From Rathayibacter oskolensis (GTDB lineage: Bacteria > Actinomycetota > Actinomycetes > Actinomycetales > Microbacteriaceae): a stretch of 64,000 nt of DNA. The notes beneath the pieces were generated by a model. It searched no databases. It had not been told where the DNA came from and was given only the letters and a program-made list of their open reading frames with translations. Below, piece by piece: positions 26,021-34,024 of the stretch. The stretch covers positions 1,488,001 to 1,552,000 of the forward strand of contig NZ_FXBM01000001.1 in assembly GCF_900177245.1 (NCBI RefSeq), in the 5' to 3' direction. A program made the translations under genes and the position numbers. Each line of letters opens with the position of its first letter. The stretch's first letter is position 1.

Positions 26021-26911
26021 ATGATCATCCGGCAGGCTGGCCGGATGGTGGTCGAGGACGGATTCCCCGGGCAGCGGCTGCTGGTGATGCCGCGCCCGAG
26101 AGTGCGGTCGGCGCTCGCCAGCCCCGGTACTTCCCACCTCGTCGTCACCGACTCCGGCTACTTCCCCGAGGCGCGAGCACACGGGATGACGCGGCGGGAG
26201 GGCGTCGCGCAGTGCGTCATCCTGGTCTGCACCCGCGGCTCCGGATGGTGCGAGGTCGACGGCGTCAGGCACCCCGTCCGGGCGGGTCAGGTGGTCATCG
26301 TGCCGCCGGGCGCGCCGCACACCTACGGTGCCGACACGGCCACTCCCTGGACGCTGTGGTGGCTGCACGTCGTCGGCCGAGACCTCGCGGAGTTCCTCAG
26401 GGTCGCGGGCGTGACGGCGGCGGCACCGGTTCGCGAGCTGTCCGACACCTACCGCATCGTCGCCCTCGTCGAGGAGGTGGTGCAGGCCATGGAGCGCGAC
26501 CAGACCTTCGCGAGCACGCTCGCCGCCTCCGGAGCGGCCTGGCACCTGATGGCCCTGCTCTGCTCCGAGCGCACCACGGGGGCGCCCCGCGTGTCGGCGA
26601 TCGACCAGGCGATCGAGTACCTCCGTCAGCACGTCACCGACCACGTCTCGATCGACGAGCTCGCGAGGATGGCGCGGTTGAGCCCGTCGCACTTCGCCGC
26701 GCGCTTCCGCCAGGAGACCGGGTCGTCGCCGTTGAAGTACCAGACCCAGCTGCGCATGTCGCGGGCGAGGGAGCTGCTGGACACCACAGATCTGCCCGTC
26801 GCGCAGATCGCCGCGAGGGTCGGCTACGCCGATCCCTTCTACTTCGCGCGGCAGTTCACGTCGGTGCACGGCGTCCCGCCGATCCGGTACCGGAGGCAGC
26901 GCAAGGGCTGA
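26021..26911 (+). CDS. AraC family transcriptional regulator
   Basis: The 296-residue protein has an N-terminal cupin sugar-sensing domain (about 40-160: VILVCTRGSGWCEVDG, VRAGQVVIVPPGAPHTYGAD) and a C-terminal pair of helix-turn-helix motifs (about 195-295: SIDELARMARLSPSHFAARFRQETG, AQIAARVGYADPFYFARQF). It is divergent from the DUF5107 operon and its stop lies 8 bases from the stop of the alpha-galactosidase operon. That makes it the likely regulator of both units. The ATG at 26021 has no ribosome binding site and abuts the shared 13-mer. The ATG at 26045 is an alternative, with TGGACG-17-CAGGCT placed for a leaderless transcript; this would put the operator over the regulator's own promoter. 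Confidence 0.9.
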   Translation: MIIRQAGRMVVEDGFPGQRLLVMPRPRVRSALASPGTSHLVVTDSGYFPEARAHGMTRREGVAQCVILVCTRGSGWCEVDGVRHPVRAGQVVIVPPGAPHTYGADTATPWTLWWLHVVGRDLAEFLRVAGVTAAAPVRELSDTYRIVALVEEVVQAMERDQTFASTLAASGAAWHLMALLCSERTTGAPRVSAIDQAIEYLRQHVTDHVSIDELARMARLSPSHFAARFRQETGSSPLKYQTQLRMSRARELLDTTDLPVAQIAARVGYADPFYFARQFTSVHGVPPIRYRRQRKG

Positions 26912-26919
26912 CAGCGCCC

Positions 26920-29028
26920 TCACCCGTCCTGCGGCTCGAGCACGAGGACGTCGGCGTCGGGAGCCCACGCGAAGGCGACCGGCAGCCCGACTCCCCGGGC
27001 GGTCTCGGCGCTGACGACGAGGTCGGTGCCGCGGAGGCGGTAGCGGACGCCCGGAGCGAGGCGGGTGGGGAACACCCGCGGCGACTCCCGATCGCGATGG
27101 CGATCGCGATCGCGGTCGAAGACGAAGACGACGATGCGGCCGTCGGCGCCGGCGTACTCGGTCGAGTAGAGGGGAGCGGTGGGGTCGCCGTGCACCGTGA
27201 CGTCGCCGGTCAGCACCACGTCGCGGATCCCGCGGTAGGCGGCCACGCGGGACGCCGCCTCCTCGCGCTCGTCCGCCGTCCAGGCGAGCAGATCGGAGCC
27301 GATGCCGAGCACGCCGCCCATGGCGACGGTGAAGCGGTAGCCGAGCGAGACGGGGGAGCGGTCGCGATGCCCGGGGTCGTCCGATACCCACGAGCTCATC
27401 ACGTGCGGCGGGTAGGCCGACAGGAAGCCGTCCTGGATGACGAGGCGATCCCGGGCGCCCACCTGATCGCTCGTCCAGACCACGTCGGCCAGCGCGAGGA
27501 CCGCGGTGTCGATCCGCGCGCCTCCGCTCGCGCAGGCCTCGACGGTGACCCGGGGGAACTCGTCCCGCAGCATCCTGAGCACGCGGTAGTAGCCGCGGGT
27601 GTGCTGCAGCGGCCACTCCCGGCCGTGCACGTCCCCGGGGCGGCCGCCGTCGGTGACCGGTCGGTTCATGTCCCACTTGAGATAGGTGATCGGAGTCGTC
27701 GTCAGGAGCTCGCGGAGCGTCGCGCAGATCCAGTCGACGACCTCCGGCCGCCCCAGATCGAGCACGTACTGGTGGCGGATCGCGATCGGCGACCGATCGG
27801 CGGCGCGGTAGACCCAGTCGGGATGCTCGCGGTAGAGGTCGCTGTCGGGATTCACCGCCTCCGGTTCGATCCACAGACCGAAGCGCATCCCCGCCGCGAG
27901 GACCCGGTCGGACAGCTCGGTGAGGCCGCGGGGGAACTTCGCCGGGTCGGGTCGCCAGTCGCCCAGCCCTGCGTCGTCGTCGTCGCGTCCGGCGAACCAG
28001 CCGTCGTCCACGACGAACACCTCGACGCCGATCTCGGCCGCGAGCGCGGCGAGCTGCGCCTGGTGCTCGACGCGCACGTCGAACCGCGTCGCCATCCACG
28101 AGTTGTAGACGATCGGCCGGTGCTCGGGCGTGAGGCTCCTGGCGAGGGTCCGCTGGAACACGTGCCACGCGTCGGACACGCCCTGAGCGCCGCCCGCGCT
28201 GAAGACGCCCAGGGCGTCCGGAGCGGTGAAGGTCTCGCCGGGGAGCAGCGTCACGACGGTCGTGTCGTCGTCGACGCCTCCCGAGACGCGGATGCTCTGG
28301 CCGAGCGGCGTGGAGTCGGCCTGGAGGCGCCACGATCCGCTCCAGTCGAGCGCGACGCCGTAGGCCTCGCCCGGGGGCCTTCTGAAGGAGTCGCCGCCCG
28401 GCCGCGCCGTCAGCGTCATCGTCGGCGCGAAGGTCATGCCCGTCACTCCCTGCCGGCTGCCGAGGCCGAAGGTGCCCCACTCGAGATCGACCGAGCGCCG
28501 GTTCGTCTCGTAGGCCCAGGCCCCGGCGAGGTAGTCGATCCGGGCCGACTGCCCGACGGGCACGTTCCACCCCGCCGAGAACGCCCGACGCAGCTCGATC
28601 GTCGTCGGGCCGGAGTTGGTGAGCGTCACCGAGCGCCGCACCACGTCGTGCGCGTCCGAGACGACGTAGTGGAGCGTCAGGCGGAGCGTCCCGGTCTCGT
28701 CGACGAACGGAACGCCGAGCGACGCCTCCGTCTGCCGCACCTCGTCGGCGACGACCCGCCAGCGCGCACCGGTCCGCCCCTCTCCGCGGTCGACGAGCAG
28801 CTCGCTGAAGGCGACGTGCCGCTGACCCGCGGAGGCGTACTCGAGGGGAGCGGCGTCGGCGGCGGTCGCGAACCCCGCGAACCGCTCGGGCTCGCTCCAC
28901 TCCGGGATCGCCTCCGGGGTCGCCGCGCCCCAGTAGTCGAGCGCCAGTCCGTCGCCGCTCCCGTCGTCGTCGCGCAGCAGCGAGACGACGTAGAGGGTCG
29001 ACGCGGTGCGGAGGCGCCACTGGGTCAT
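26920..29028 (-). CDS. Alpha-galactosidase, glycoside hydrolase family 36
   Basis: This 702-residue cytoplasmic enzyme should remove terminal alpha-galactosyl units from oligosaccharides such as raffinose or galactomannan fragments by a retaining mechanism. Family landmarks are the WNSW-like IVYNSWMATRFDV, VVDDGWFAGR, GLWIEPEAVNPDSDLY, the nucleophile LKWDMNRP (Asp453), and the acid/base loop CASGGARIDTAVLA...WTSDQVGARDR (Asp521). An N-terminal super-sandwich domain covers about 1-300 and a small C-terminal beta domain ends the chain. No signal peptide is present. It is the last gene of the transporter operon, 13 bases after the second permease gene. Alpha-galactosidase is the best call; alpha-N-acetylgalactosaminidase activity is the other possibility in this family. 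Confidence 0.92.
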   Translation of the reverse strand: MTQWRLRTASTLYVVSLLRDDDGSGDGLALDYWGAATPEAIPEWSEPERFAGFATAADAAPLEYASAGQRHVAFSELLVDRGEGRTGARWRVVADEVRQTEASLGVPFVDETGTLRLTLHYVVSDAHDVVRRSVTLTNSGPTTIELRRAFSAGWNVPVGQSARIDYLAGAWAYETNRRSVDLEWGTFGLGSRQGVTGMTFAPTMTLTARPGGDSFRRPPGEAYGVALDWSGSWRLQADSTPLGQSIRVSGGVDDDTTVVTLLPGETFTAPDALGVFSAGGAQGVSDAWHVFQRTLARSLTPEHRPIVYNSWMATRFDVRVEHQAQLAALAAEIGVEVFVVDDGWFAGRDDDDAGLGDWRPDPAKFPRGLTELSDRVLAAGMRFGLWIEPEAVNPDSDLYREHPDWVYRAADRSPIAIRHQYVLDLGRPEVVDWICATLRELLTTTPITYLKWDMNRPVTDGGRPGDVHGREWPLQHTRGYYRVLRMLRDEFPRVTVEACASGGARIDTAVLALADVVWTSDQVGARDRLVIQDGFLSAYPPHVMSSWVSDDPGHRDRSPVSLGYRFTVAMGGVLGIGSDLLAWTADEREEAASRVAAYRGIRDVVLTGDVTVHGDPTAPLYSTEYAGADGRIVVFVFDRDRDRHRDRESPRVFPTRLAPGVRYRLRGTDLVVSAETARGVGLPVAFAWAPDADVLVLEPQDG

Positions 29029-29041
29029 CCGCCGGCCCCCG

Positions 29042-29929
29042 TCACTTGCCCGACCCGAGCGTGAGGCCCGAGACGAACTGCTTCTGGAAGGCGAAGAAGA
29101 CGATCGCGGTGGGGATCGCGGCGACGACCGCTCCCGAGGCGACGACGTTCCACTGGCTGACGTAGCCGCCCTGGATGTTGAGCAGCGCCGCCGTGATGGG
29201 GAAGTTCGTCTCCGTGCGCAGCACGGTCACGGCCCAGATCAGGTCGTTCCAGATCCAGGTCGTCGCGAGCGCCCCGAGAGCCGCGAGGGAGGGGCGGCAC
29301 AGCGGCAGGATGATGCGCCAGTAGGTGCGGATCGCGCCGGCTCCGTCGACCTGGGCCGCCTCGAAGATCTCGGCGGGGATCGAGCGCATGAACCCGTGCA
29401 GCACGAACGTGTAGAAGCCGAGCCCGAAGCCGACCTGCACCACGACGAGCGCGAAGAGGGTGTCGTAGATCCCGAGGCTCTCGGTGATCCGCGACACCGG
29501 GATGAGCAGGATCTGCGGAGGCAGCAGGTTGCCGGCCAGCATCAGCAGGAGGATCCCGCGGCGGAACGGGATCGCGAAGCGGCTGAGCGCGAAGGCGGCC
29601 CACGAGGCGAGCAGCAGCGACAGGAGCACCGTGAAGACGGTGACGATGACGCTGTTGACGAGGGCCTCGCCGACGAGGCCGGCGGTGAAGACCGTGACGA
29701 AGCCGTCCAGCGAGAAGCTCGACGGCAGCGCCCCGAGGCCGTTGCTCGTGATGTCGTCGAAGCTGCGGACGGCGACGAAGAGCACGAAGACCATCGGCAG
29801 CACCCACAGCACCGCGATCGGCGCCATGACCGCGTGGAAGATCCAGGAGCCCTTCACCCGGCGCGGCCGCGAGCTCGCCGCGGGCGCGGCGTCGGGACCG
29901 GCGGGGATGATCGGCGCGATGACGGCCAT
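29042..29929 (-). CDS. Carbohydrate ABC transporter permease (MalG type)
   Basis: The 295-residue membrane protein is one half of the importer channel. Six hydrophobic segments are visible and the cytoplasmic EAA loop reads EIFEAAQVDGAGAIRTYWRIILPLCRP, the coupling helix that docks the ATPase. It ends in the MalG-type tail FQKQFVSGLTLGSGK. The ATG at 29929 follows the upstream permease stop by one base, and its GAAGGAGG ribosome binding site lies inside that gene, so translation is coupled. No ATPase gene is in the operon, so a shared MsiK-like ATPase encoded elsewhere is expected, as is usual in actinobacteria. Confidence 0.93.
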   Translation of the reverse strand: MAVIAPIIPAGPDAAPAASSRPRRVKGSWIFHAVMAPIAVLWVLPMVFVLFVAVRSFDDITSNGLGALPSSFSLDGFVTVFTAGLVGEALVNSVIVTVFTVLLSLLLASWAAFALSRFAIPFRRGILLLMLAGNLLPPQILLIPVSRITESLGIYDTLFALVVVQVGFGLGFYTFVLHGFMRSIPAEIFEAAQVDGAGAIRTYWRIILPLCRPSLAALGALATTWIWNDLIWAVTVLRTETNFPITAALLNIQGGYVSQWNVVASGAVVAAIPTAIVFFAFQKQFVSGLTLGSGK

Positions 29930-29930
29930 C

Positions 29931-30899
29931 TCAGTCCTCCTTCGTGGCACGCACGAGGTACGTGATGATGAAGACGATCGCGAGGAGGAAGATCACCACG
30001 GCGATCGCGGAGCCGTAGCCGAGGTTCAGCACGGTGAAGCTCTCCTGGAACATGTAGGTCGAGAGCAGCTGGGTCGAGTTGTAGGGCCCGCCCCTGGTCA
30101 TCGCCCAGACGATGTCGAAGGTGCGCAGCGAGTCGATGACGGTGACCGCGAACACCACTCCGTTCACGCCCTTGAGCTGCGGCATCACGATGCGCCAGAA
30201 GCGCTGGCTGCGGGAGGCGCCGTCGACCGCGGCCGCCTCTTCGAGCGTCGGATCCACGCCCTTCAGACCCGCCAGGTAGAGCACCATGATGTAGCCGCAC
30301 TGCCGCCAGACGGCCGCGACCAGGACGGCGTACAGGGCCAGCGTCGGATCGGCGAGCCACTGCCGCTCGAGATCGCCGAGCCCGACGACGCCGAGGAAGC
30401 TGTTGACGACTCCGTCGGGCTGGTAGATCACCCGCCAGAAGAGACCGGTGACGGCGAGCGAGAACACCATCGGCAGGTAGATCGCGCTGCGGTAGAAGCC
30501 GACTCCGCGACGGGGCTTGTTGAGTGCGACGGCCAGCGCGAGGCCGATCGCGACCGAGAGCCCGCCGAAGCCGATCACCCAGATCACGTTGTTGACGAGC
30601 GCGGTCGCGAAGATCGGGTCGGAGCCGAGATCGACGAAGTTGTCGAGGCCGATGAACTCGGGGTCGCCGATGCCGTTCCAGCGGGTGAGCGAGAGGTAGA
30701 AGGAGTTGATCGCCGGCCAGAACACCCAGGCGAGCTCGACGGCGAGCGGGAGGAGCAGGAACAGCCAGACGGCCAGGGGGACCCGGGTGATGCGCCGGGT
30801 GCCGCGCGGACGGACCGGCCTGCGGGGGGTCGTCCGTTCCGGCACCGCGCCGGGCGCCGCCGACTGCGGCGCCGGAGCGGTCTGCGACGGCGTCGTCAC
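29931..30899 (-). CDS. Carbohydrate ABC transporter permease (MalF type)
   Basis: This 322-residue inner-membrane protein pairs with the MalG-type permease encoded next. After a Pro/Arg-rich N-terminus come six membrane segments, starting with VWLFLLLPLAVELAWVF, and the EAA loop LEEAAAVDGASRSQRFWRIVMPQLK. The GTG start at 30899 overlaps the stop of the binding-protein gene by four bases (GTGA), indicating translational coupling. Family assignment is firm; the sugar is inferred from the flanking alpha-galactosidase and hydrolase genes. Confidence 0.93.
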   Translation of the reverse strand: MTTPSQTAPAPQSAAPGAVPERTTPRRPVRPRGTRRITRVPLAVWLFLLLPLAVELAWVFWPAINSFYLSLTRWNGIGDPEFIGLDNFVDLGSDPIFATALVNNVIWVIGFGGLSVAIGLALAVALNKPRRGVGFYRSAIYLPMVFSLAVTGLFWRVIYQPDGVVNSFLGVVGLGDLERQWLADPTLALYAVLVAAVWRQCGYIMVLYLAGLKGVDPTLEEAAAVDGASRSQRFWRIVMPQLKGVNGVVFAVTVIDSLRTFDIVWAMTRGGPYNSTQLLSTYMFQESFTVLNLGYGSAIAVVIFLLAIVFIITYLVRATKED

Positions 30900-32188
30900 G
30901 GGTTGAAGACCTTGTCGGCGGCCGTCTGCCACTCCTTCAGGATGCTGTCGACCTCCCCGGGCTGCGCGATGAACTTCGTGAGCGCGGCGTCGGCGGTCGT
31001 CTGCAGGTCGTCGGAGGAGTCGCGGTTGAAGAACTGCGTGATCTGATCGGTGCTCGAGAGCAGCTCCACGCCCTTCTGCACGAGCGGCGAGAACCCGGAG
31101 GTGTCGACGTCGGGGGAGGTGGGCAGGTTCGACGACTGCGACGCCGCGATGTAGGCCGACTGGCTCTCGGCGCCGGCGAGGTAGGCGAGGAACGCCTTGG
31201 TCGCCTCCGCGTCCTTCGTCTTCGCGCTGGCGAAGTAGCCGTCGGTGGGGGCCTCCTCGGCGGTCGGGATCGACGCGTCGATCACCGGGACCGAGAAGAA
31301 GTCGAGGTCGTCGCCCTCGCCCTCGGGCATGTTCTGGCTGATGAACGCGCCGACGAGGTACATCGCGTTCTTCTTCTGCACGAGCGGGGTGACCGCGTCC
31401 TGCCAGGCGTACGACGGGGCGTTCGGGTCCATGAAGGGGACGATGTCGGCGTAGTACTTCATGACGTTCTTGACCTCGGTCGAGTCGAACGACGAGTTCC
31501 CCGCCAGCAGCTCCTTGTGGTAGTCCGCGCCGTTGACGCGGAGGTTGAGGATGTCGAACCAGCCCGAGGCCATCCACGGCGTCGAGCCGATGCCGTTCGA
31601 GAGCGGGACGATGCCCTTGCCCTGCAGCGTCTCGCAGAGCGCCATGAACTCGTCCCACGTCGTCGGCACCTCGACGCCCCACTCCTCGAAGGCGGACTTC
31701 CGGTAGAAGACGGCCCACCAGTAGTAGTTCGTCGGCAGGAAGATCTGCTTGCCGCTGCCGTCGGTCGAGAGGTCCTTGAGCGCGGGGGAGTAGTTCGCCG
31801 CCGCTCCGTCGCCCGTCCACATGTCGGAGAGGTCGAGCAGCAGATCCTGGCTCGCGTAGTCGCGGGCGACCGAGCCGGCGTACCAGGTGAGCACGTCGGG
31901 CGGGTTGCCCGAGGTGAGGTAGGTCGAGAGCTGCGCGCGGAACTGCTCGATCGCGACGGTGTTGAGCGTCACGGTCCCTTCGGAGTAGCTCTCGACGAGC
32001 GCCTCGAGTGCCGCCTTCGGAGCCGGGTCGGAGAGCGAGGACTGCAGGACGATGCCGCCGCCCCCGCTCGCGCCTCCGCCTCCTCCGCTCATGCAGGCCG
32101 TCAGCGCGGCGGTCGTGCCGAGCGCGGTGGCTCCGTAGAGGAAGCCTCTGCGGGTGAGATGCGGGAACTGCTGCTGCTGGGTGGTCAT
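30896..32188 (-). CDS. Extracellular sugar-binding lipoprotein of an ABC importer
   Basis: The 430-residue protein captures the sugar outside the membrane and delivers it to the two permeases. Its N-terminus combines a twin-arginine-like motif (LTRRGFLYG) with a lipobox ending LTAC (Cys32), so export as a Tat lipoprotein is likely. A Gly/Ser linker follows. The mature part has the family 1 binding-protein pattern: YLTSGNPPDVLTWYAGS, FYRKSAFEEWGVEVPTTWDEF, and MYLVGAFISQNMPEGEG. Aromatic residues are abundant, as expected for oligosaccharide binding. The ATG at 32188 has GGAGGACACC upstream. A tandem-repeat array lies just upstream in the leader. Confidence 0.93.
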   Translation of the reverse strand: MTTQQQQFPHLTRRGFLYGATALGTTAALTACMSGGGGGASGGGGIVLQSSLSDPAPKAALEALVESYSEGTVTLNTVAIEQFRAQLSTYLTSGNPPDVLTWYAGSVARDYASQDLLLDLSDMWTGDGAAANYSPALKDLSTDGSGKQIFLPTNYYWWAVFYRKSAFEEWGVEVPTTWDEFMALCETLQGKGIVPLSNGIGSTPWMASGWFDILNLRVNGADYHKELLAGNSSFDSTEVKNVMKYYADIVPFMDPNAPSYAWQDAVTPLVQKKNAMYLVGAFISQNMPEGEGDDLDFFSVPVIDASIPTAEEAPTDGYFASAKTKDAEATKAFLAYLAGAESQSAYIAASQSSNLPTSPDVDTSGFSPLVQKGVELLSSTDQITQFFNRDSSDDLQTTADAALTKFIAQPGEVDSILKEWQTAADKVFNP

Positions 32189-32206
32189 GGTGTCCTCCTC
32201 GACTCC

Positions 32207-32296
32207 GTGATGCTGTGCTTCGGTGATGCTGCGCGGTGGTGATGCTGTGCTTCGGTGATGCTGCGCGGTGGTGATGCCGTGCGGTGATGATGCCGG
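32207..32296. repeat. 16-bp tandem repeat array between hydrolase and binding-protein genes
   Basis: On the plus strand GTGATGCTGTGCTTCG and GTGATGCTGCGCGGTG alternate twice (32207-32270, two perfect 32-bp copies), then degenerate copies GTGATGCCGTGCG and GTGATGATGCCGGG follow to 32296. The array fills most of the 129-bp gap between the two minus-strand genes. Such arrays can vary in copy number by slippage and could affect expression of the transporter relative to the hydrolase. Confidence 0.85.
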
Positions 32297-32317
32297 GTGC
32301 TGGTGCTGTCGGGGCGC

Positions 32318-33631
32318 TCAGCGCTCGCCGGAGAAGATGGCGTTGCACTCGAGCTGGAGGGCGACGTCGTCCCACATCGGGTGCTGCGGAGCCGCATTCG
32401 AGCAGACGATCGAGCCCCGCGCGCCGACCCGCCGCGACTCGCGCATGGCGAGGCGGCAGTACTCGGCGCCCACGGGCCCCTCCTCGAAGCGGCCCTCGAG
32501 CGGCGTGTAGCCGACCCAGCCCTCGCCGAAGACGAGCGGGATGCCGCGCATCGCCGCGTGATCGGCCGCGACGGCGATCCACGTCCGCAGCGTCGCCTCC
32601 ATCTCGAGCTGGTGGCGGCCGTAGTGCTCGTAGAGGAAGCGGTCGATCTTCTCGGCGTCGCCCCAGTCGTGCGCGTAGATCTCGCCCTTGCCGACGATGG
32701 TCGCGGTCAGCTTCCACTGCGCCTGGGGCGGCAGCGTCCACTCCGCGATCGGAGGCGCCCCGTCGAGCAGGAAGGTCCGCCCGGCCGCCTCCTGCTCGAA
32801 CTCGTCGATCGGCCGCCGCAGCGCGAAGTCGCGGATGAAGTCGTCGAGCACTCCGTAGATGTAGGGGTGCACGACCAGGACGTCGGAGTTCCACGGGATC
32901 CCGCGCATGCCGCCCACGGGCACGTGCGCGTAGTTCACCGAGCACGGCACCCCGGGCGCCAGCTCGTGGAAGCGGTCGATGCCTCGCGTCAGCCGCGGCC
33001 GGAGCGCGAGGGTCGCGGCGTCGAGGTCGGAGCGGTCGTAGTCGAGTCCCTCGGTCAGGTGCCCGGCCTGCACCTCGTTGTGCAGCTCGACGAAGGCGAT
33101 GCGGTCGTCGAGCCCGTGCTCGCGGAGGAGGGCGACCAGCCCTGCGTGCGCCTCGGCGAGGCGCTCGGCCCGCTCCTCAGGCGGAACGGCCATCAGCGCG
33201 TCGAACCAGGCGCGATCCGCGGCGAAGGAGGAGGACTGCTGGTACTCCCAGGACGAGACGATCACGAACACGTCGTGCCTCTTCGCCGCCTCGAACAGGG
33301 CGAGGAGGTGCCGCCGCGCGTCGATGACGGTGGGGGCATCGACGTCGTACCAGCGCACGCGCTGGGCGTACCCGCCGCCGAGGGGGCCGAGCTCCAGGGC
33401 GCTCGTGTCGAGGTCGGTGCCGAAGAGCAGGAAAGGCATCGCGCAGATGCGGATCGTGTTGTAGCCGCGCTCGAGGGCGCCGGCGAAGGCGGCGTCGAGA
33501 TCCTCGAAAGGCTCTCCCGGGCCGGTGCGCACGTACCAGGAGAAGTCCCAGAGGGTGATCGTCAGACGGTCCGGAACCTGAGGTGCGAGCGGCACGGGCT
33601 GGATGCGGGAGTCGTACTCGTCGATGAGCAT
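32318..33631 (-). CDS. Cellulase-like glycoside hydrolase (TIM-barrel, GH5-related)
   Basis: The 437-residue protein reads as a clan GH-A-type TIM barrel. LTITLWDFSWYVRT opens the first strand, YNTIRICAMPFL the second; FVIVSSWEYQ follows; the candidate acid/base glutamate is in IAFVELHNEV and the candidate nucleophile glutamate in IPLVFGEGWVGY. There is no signal peptide, so it should act on imported oligosaccharides or glycosides. It heads the operon of the importer and alpha-galactosidase. The ATG at 33631 is selected because a TACGCT -10 box ends exactly seven bases before it and no ribosome binding site exists, indicating a leaderless mRNA. The substrate is not predictable; beta-linked galactoside or glucoside is a guess. 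Confidence 0.82.
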   Translation of the reverse strand: MLIDEYDSRIQPVPLAPQVPDRLTITLWDFSWYVRTGPGEPFEDLDAAFAGALERGYNTIRICAMPFLLFGTDLDTSALELGPLGGGYAQRVRWYDVDAPTVIDARRHLLALFEAAKRHDVFVIVSSWEYQQSSSFAADRAWFDALMAVPPEERAERLAEAHAGLVALLREHGLDDRIAFVELHNEVQAGHLTEGLDYDRSDLDAATLALRPRLTRGIDRFHELAPGVPCSVNYAHVPVGGMRGIPWNSDVLVVHPYIYGVLDDFIRDFALRRPIDEFEQEAAGRTFLLDGAPPIAEWTLPPQAQWKLTATIVGKGEIYAHDWGDAEKIDRFLYEHYGRHQLEMEATLRTWIAVAADHAAMRGIPLVFGEGWVGYTPLEGRFEEGPVGAEYCRLAMRESRRVGARGSIVCSNAAPQHPMWDDVALQLECNAIFSGER

Positions 33632-33637
33632 GGGGTC

Positions 33638-33699
33638 AGCGTAAGGAGAGGGACAGGTACGGGCCCATGGCCGATCTGGCGGAGTTCCTGGACGAAACG
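33638..33699 (-). promoter_or_regulatory. Leaderless promoter with bipartite operator (copy B)
   Basis: Minus strand from 33699: CGTTTCGTCCAGG, 5 bases, CGCC-A-GATCGG, 27 bases, TACGCT (33643-33638), 6 bases, ATG at 33631. Every block and spacer length equals copy A upstream of the DUF5107 gene, and even ATGCTCA at the gene starts is identical. The 13-mer and the GATCGG block are therefore strong candidates for the binding site of one common activator. Confidence 0.7.
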
Positions 33700-34024
33700 C
33701 TGGGTGGCGAGCTCCGGCCGCGGCGCCCGCATCGGCGGGCTGCGCGGTCTCGCGGAGGTGATCAGATGTTGTTCTACCGGAGGCGGCCGCACGCCGACGT
33801 TCCCAGACCATGGACGATCTGGCGGTCGGCCCCGGTGCGACCGATGGAGGCGGCCGACACCCCGAGGCGCTCCTCCCGTCGGAGCGGGCGCGGGTCGGGC
33901 GCGCGGCTGATCGCGCGTGCGCGACGGAGCAGACCCGGCCCCCAGCGCACGAGCAGACCCGGGCGACGACGGCCGCGCACGTCACGAGAGTGCCGGCGTC
34001 CGTCGTCCGGGAGGACCCGATGCC
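33700..34024. other. Intergenic region without supported genes
   Basis: About 325 bases between the hydrolase promoter and the end of the LacI-family gene. Open frames exist on both strands but show no recognisable protein similarity, ribosome binding site or sensible start. I see no clear repeat or terminator. Confidence 0.5.

Noticed and set aside
32207-32296. The tandem repeats as a CRISPR array
   Set aside because: The repeats are contiguous 16-mers with no unique spacers, and no cas genes are present.
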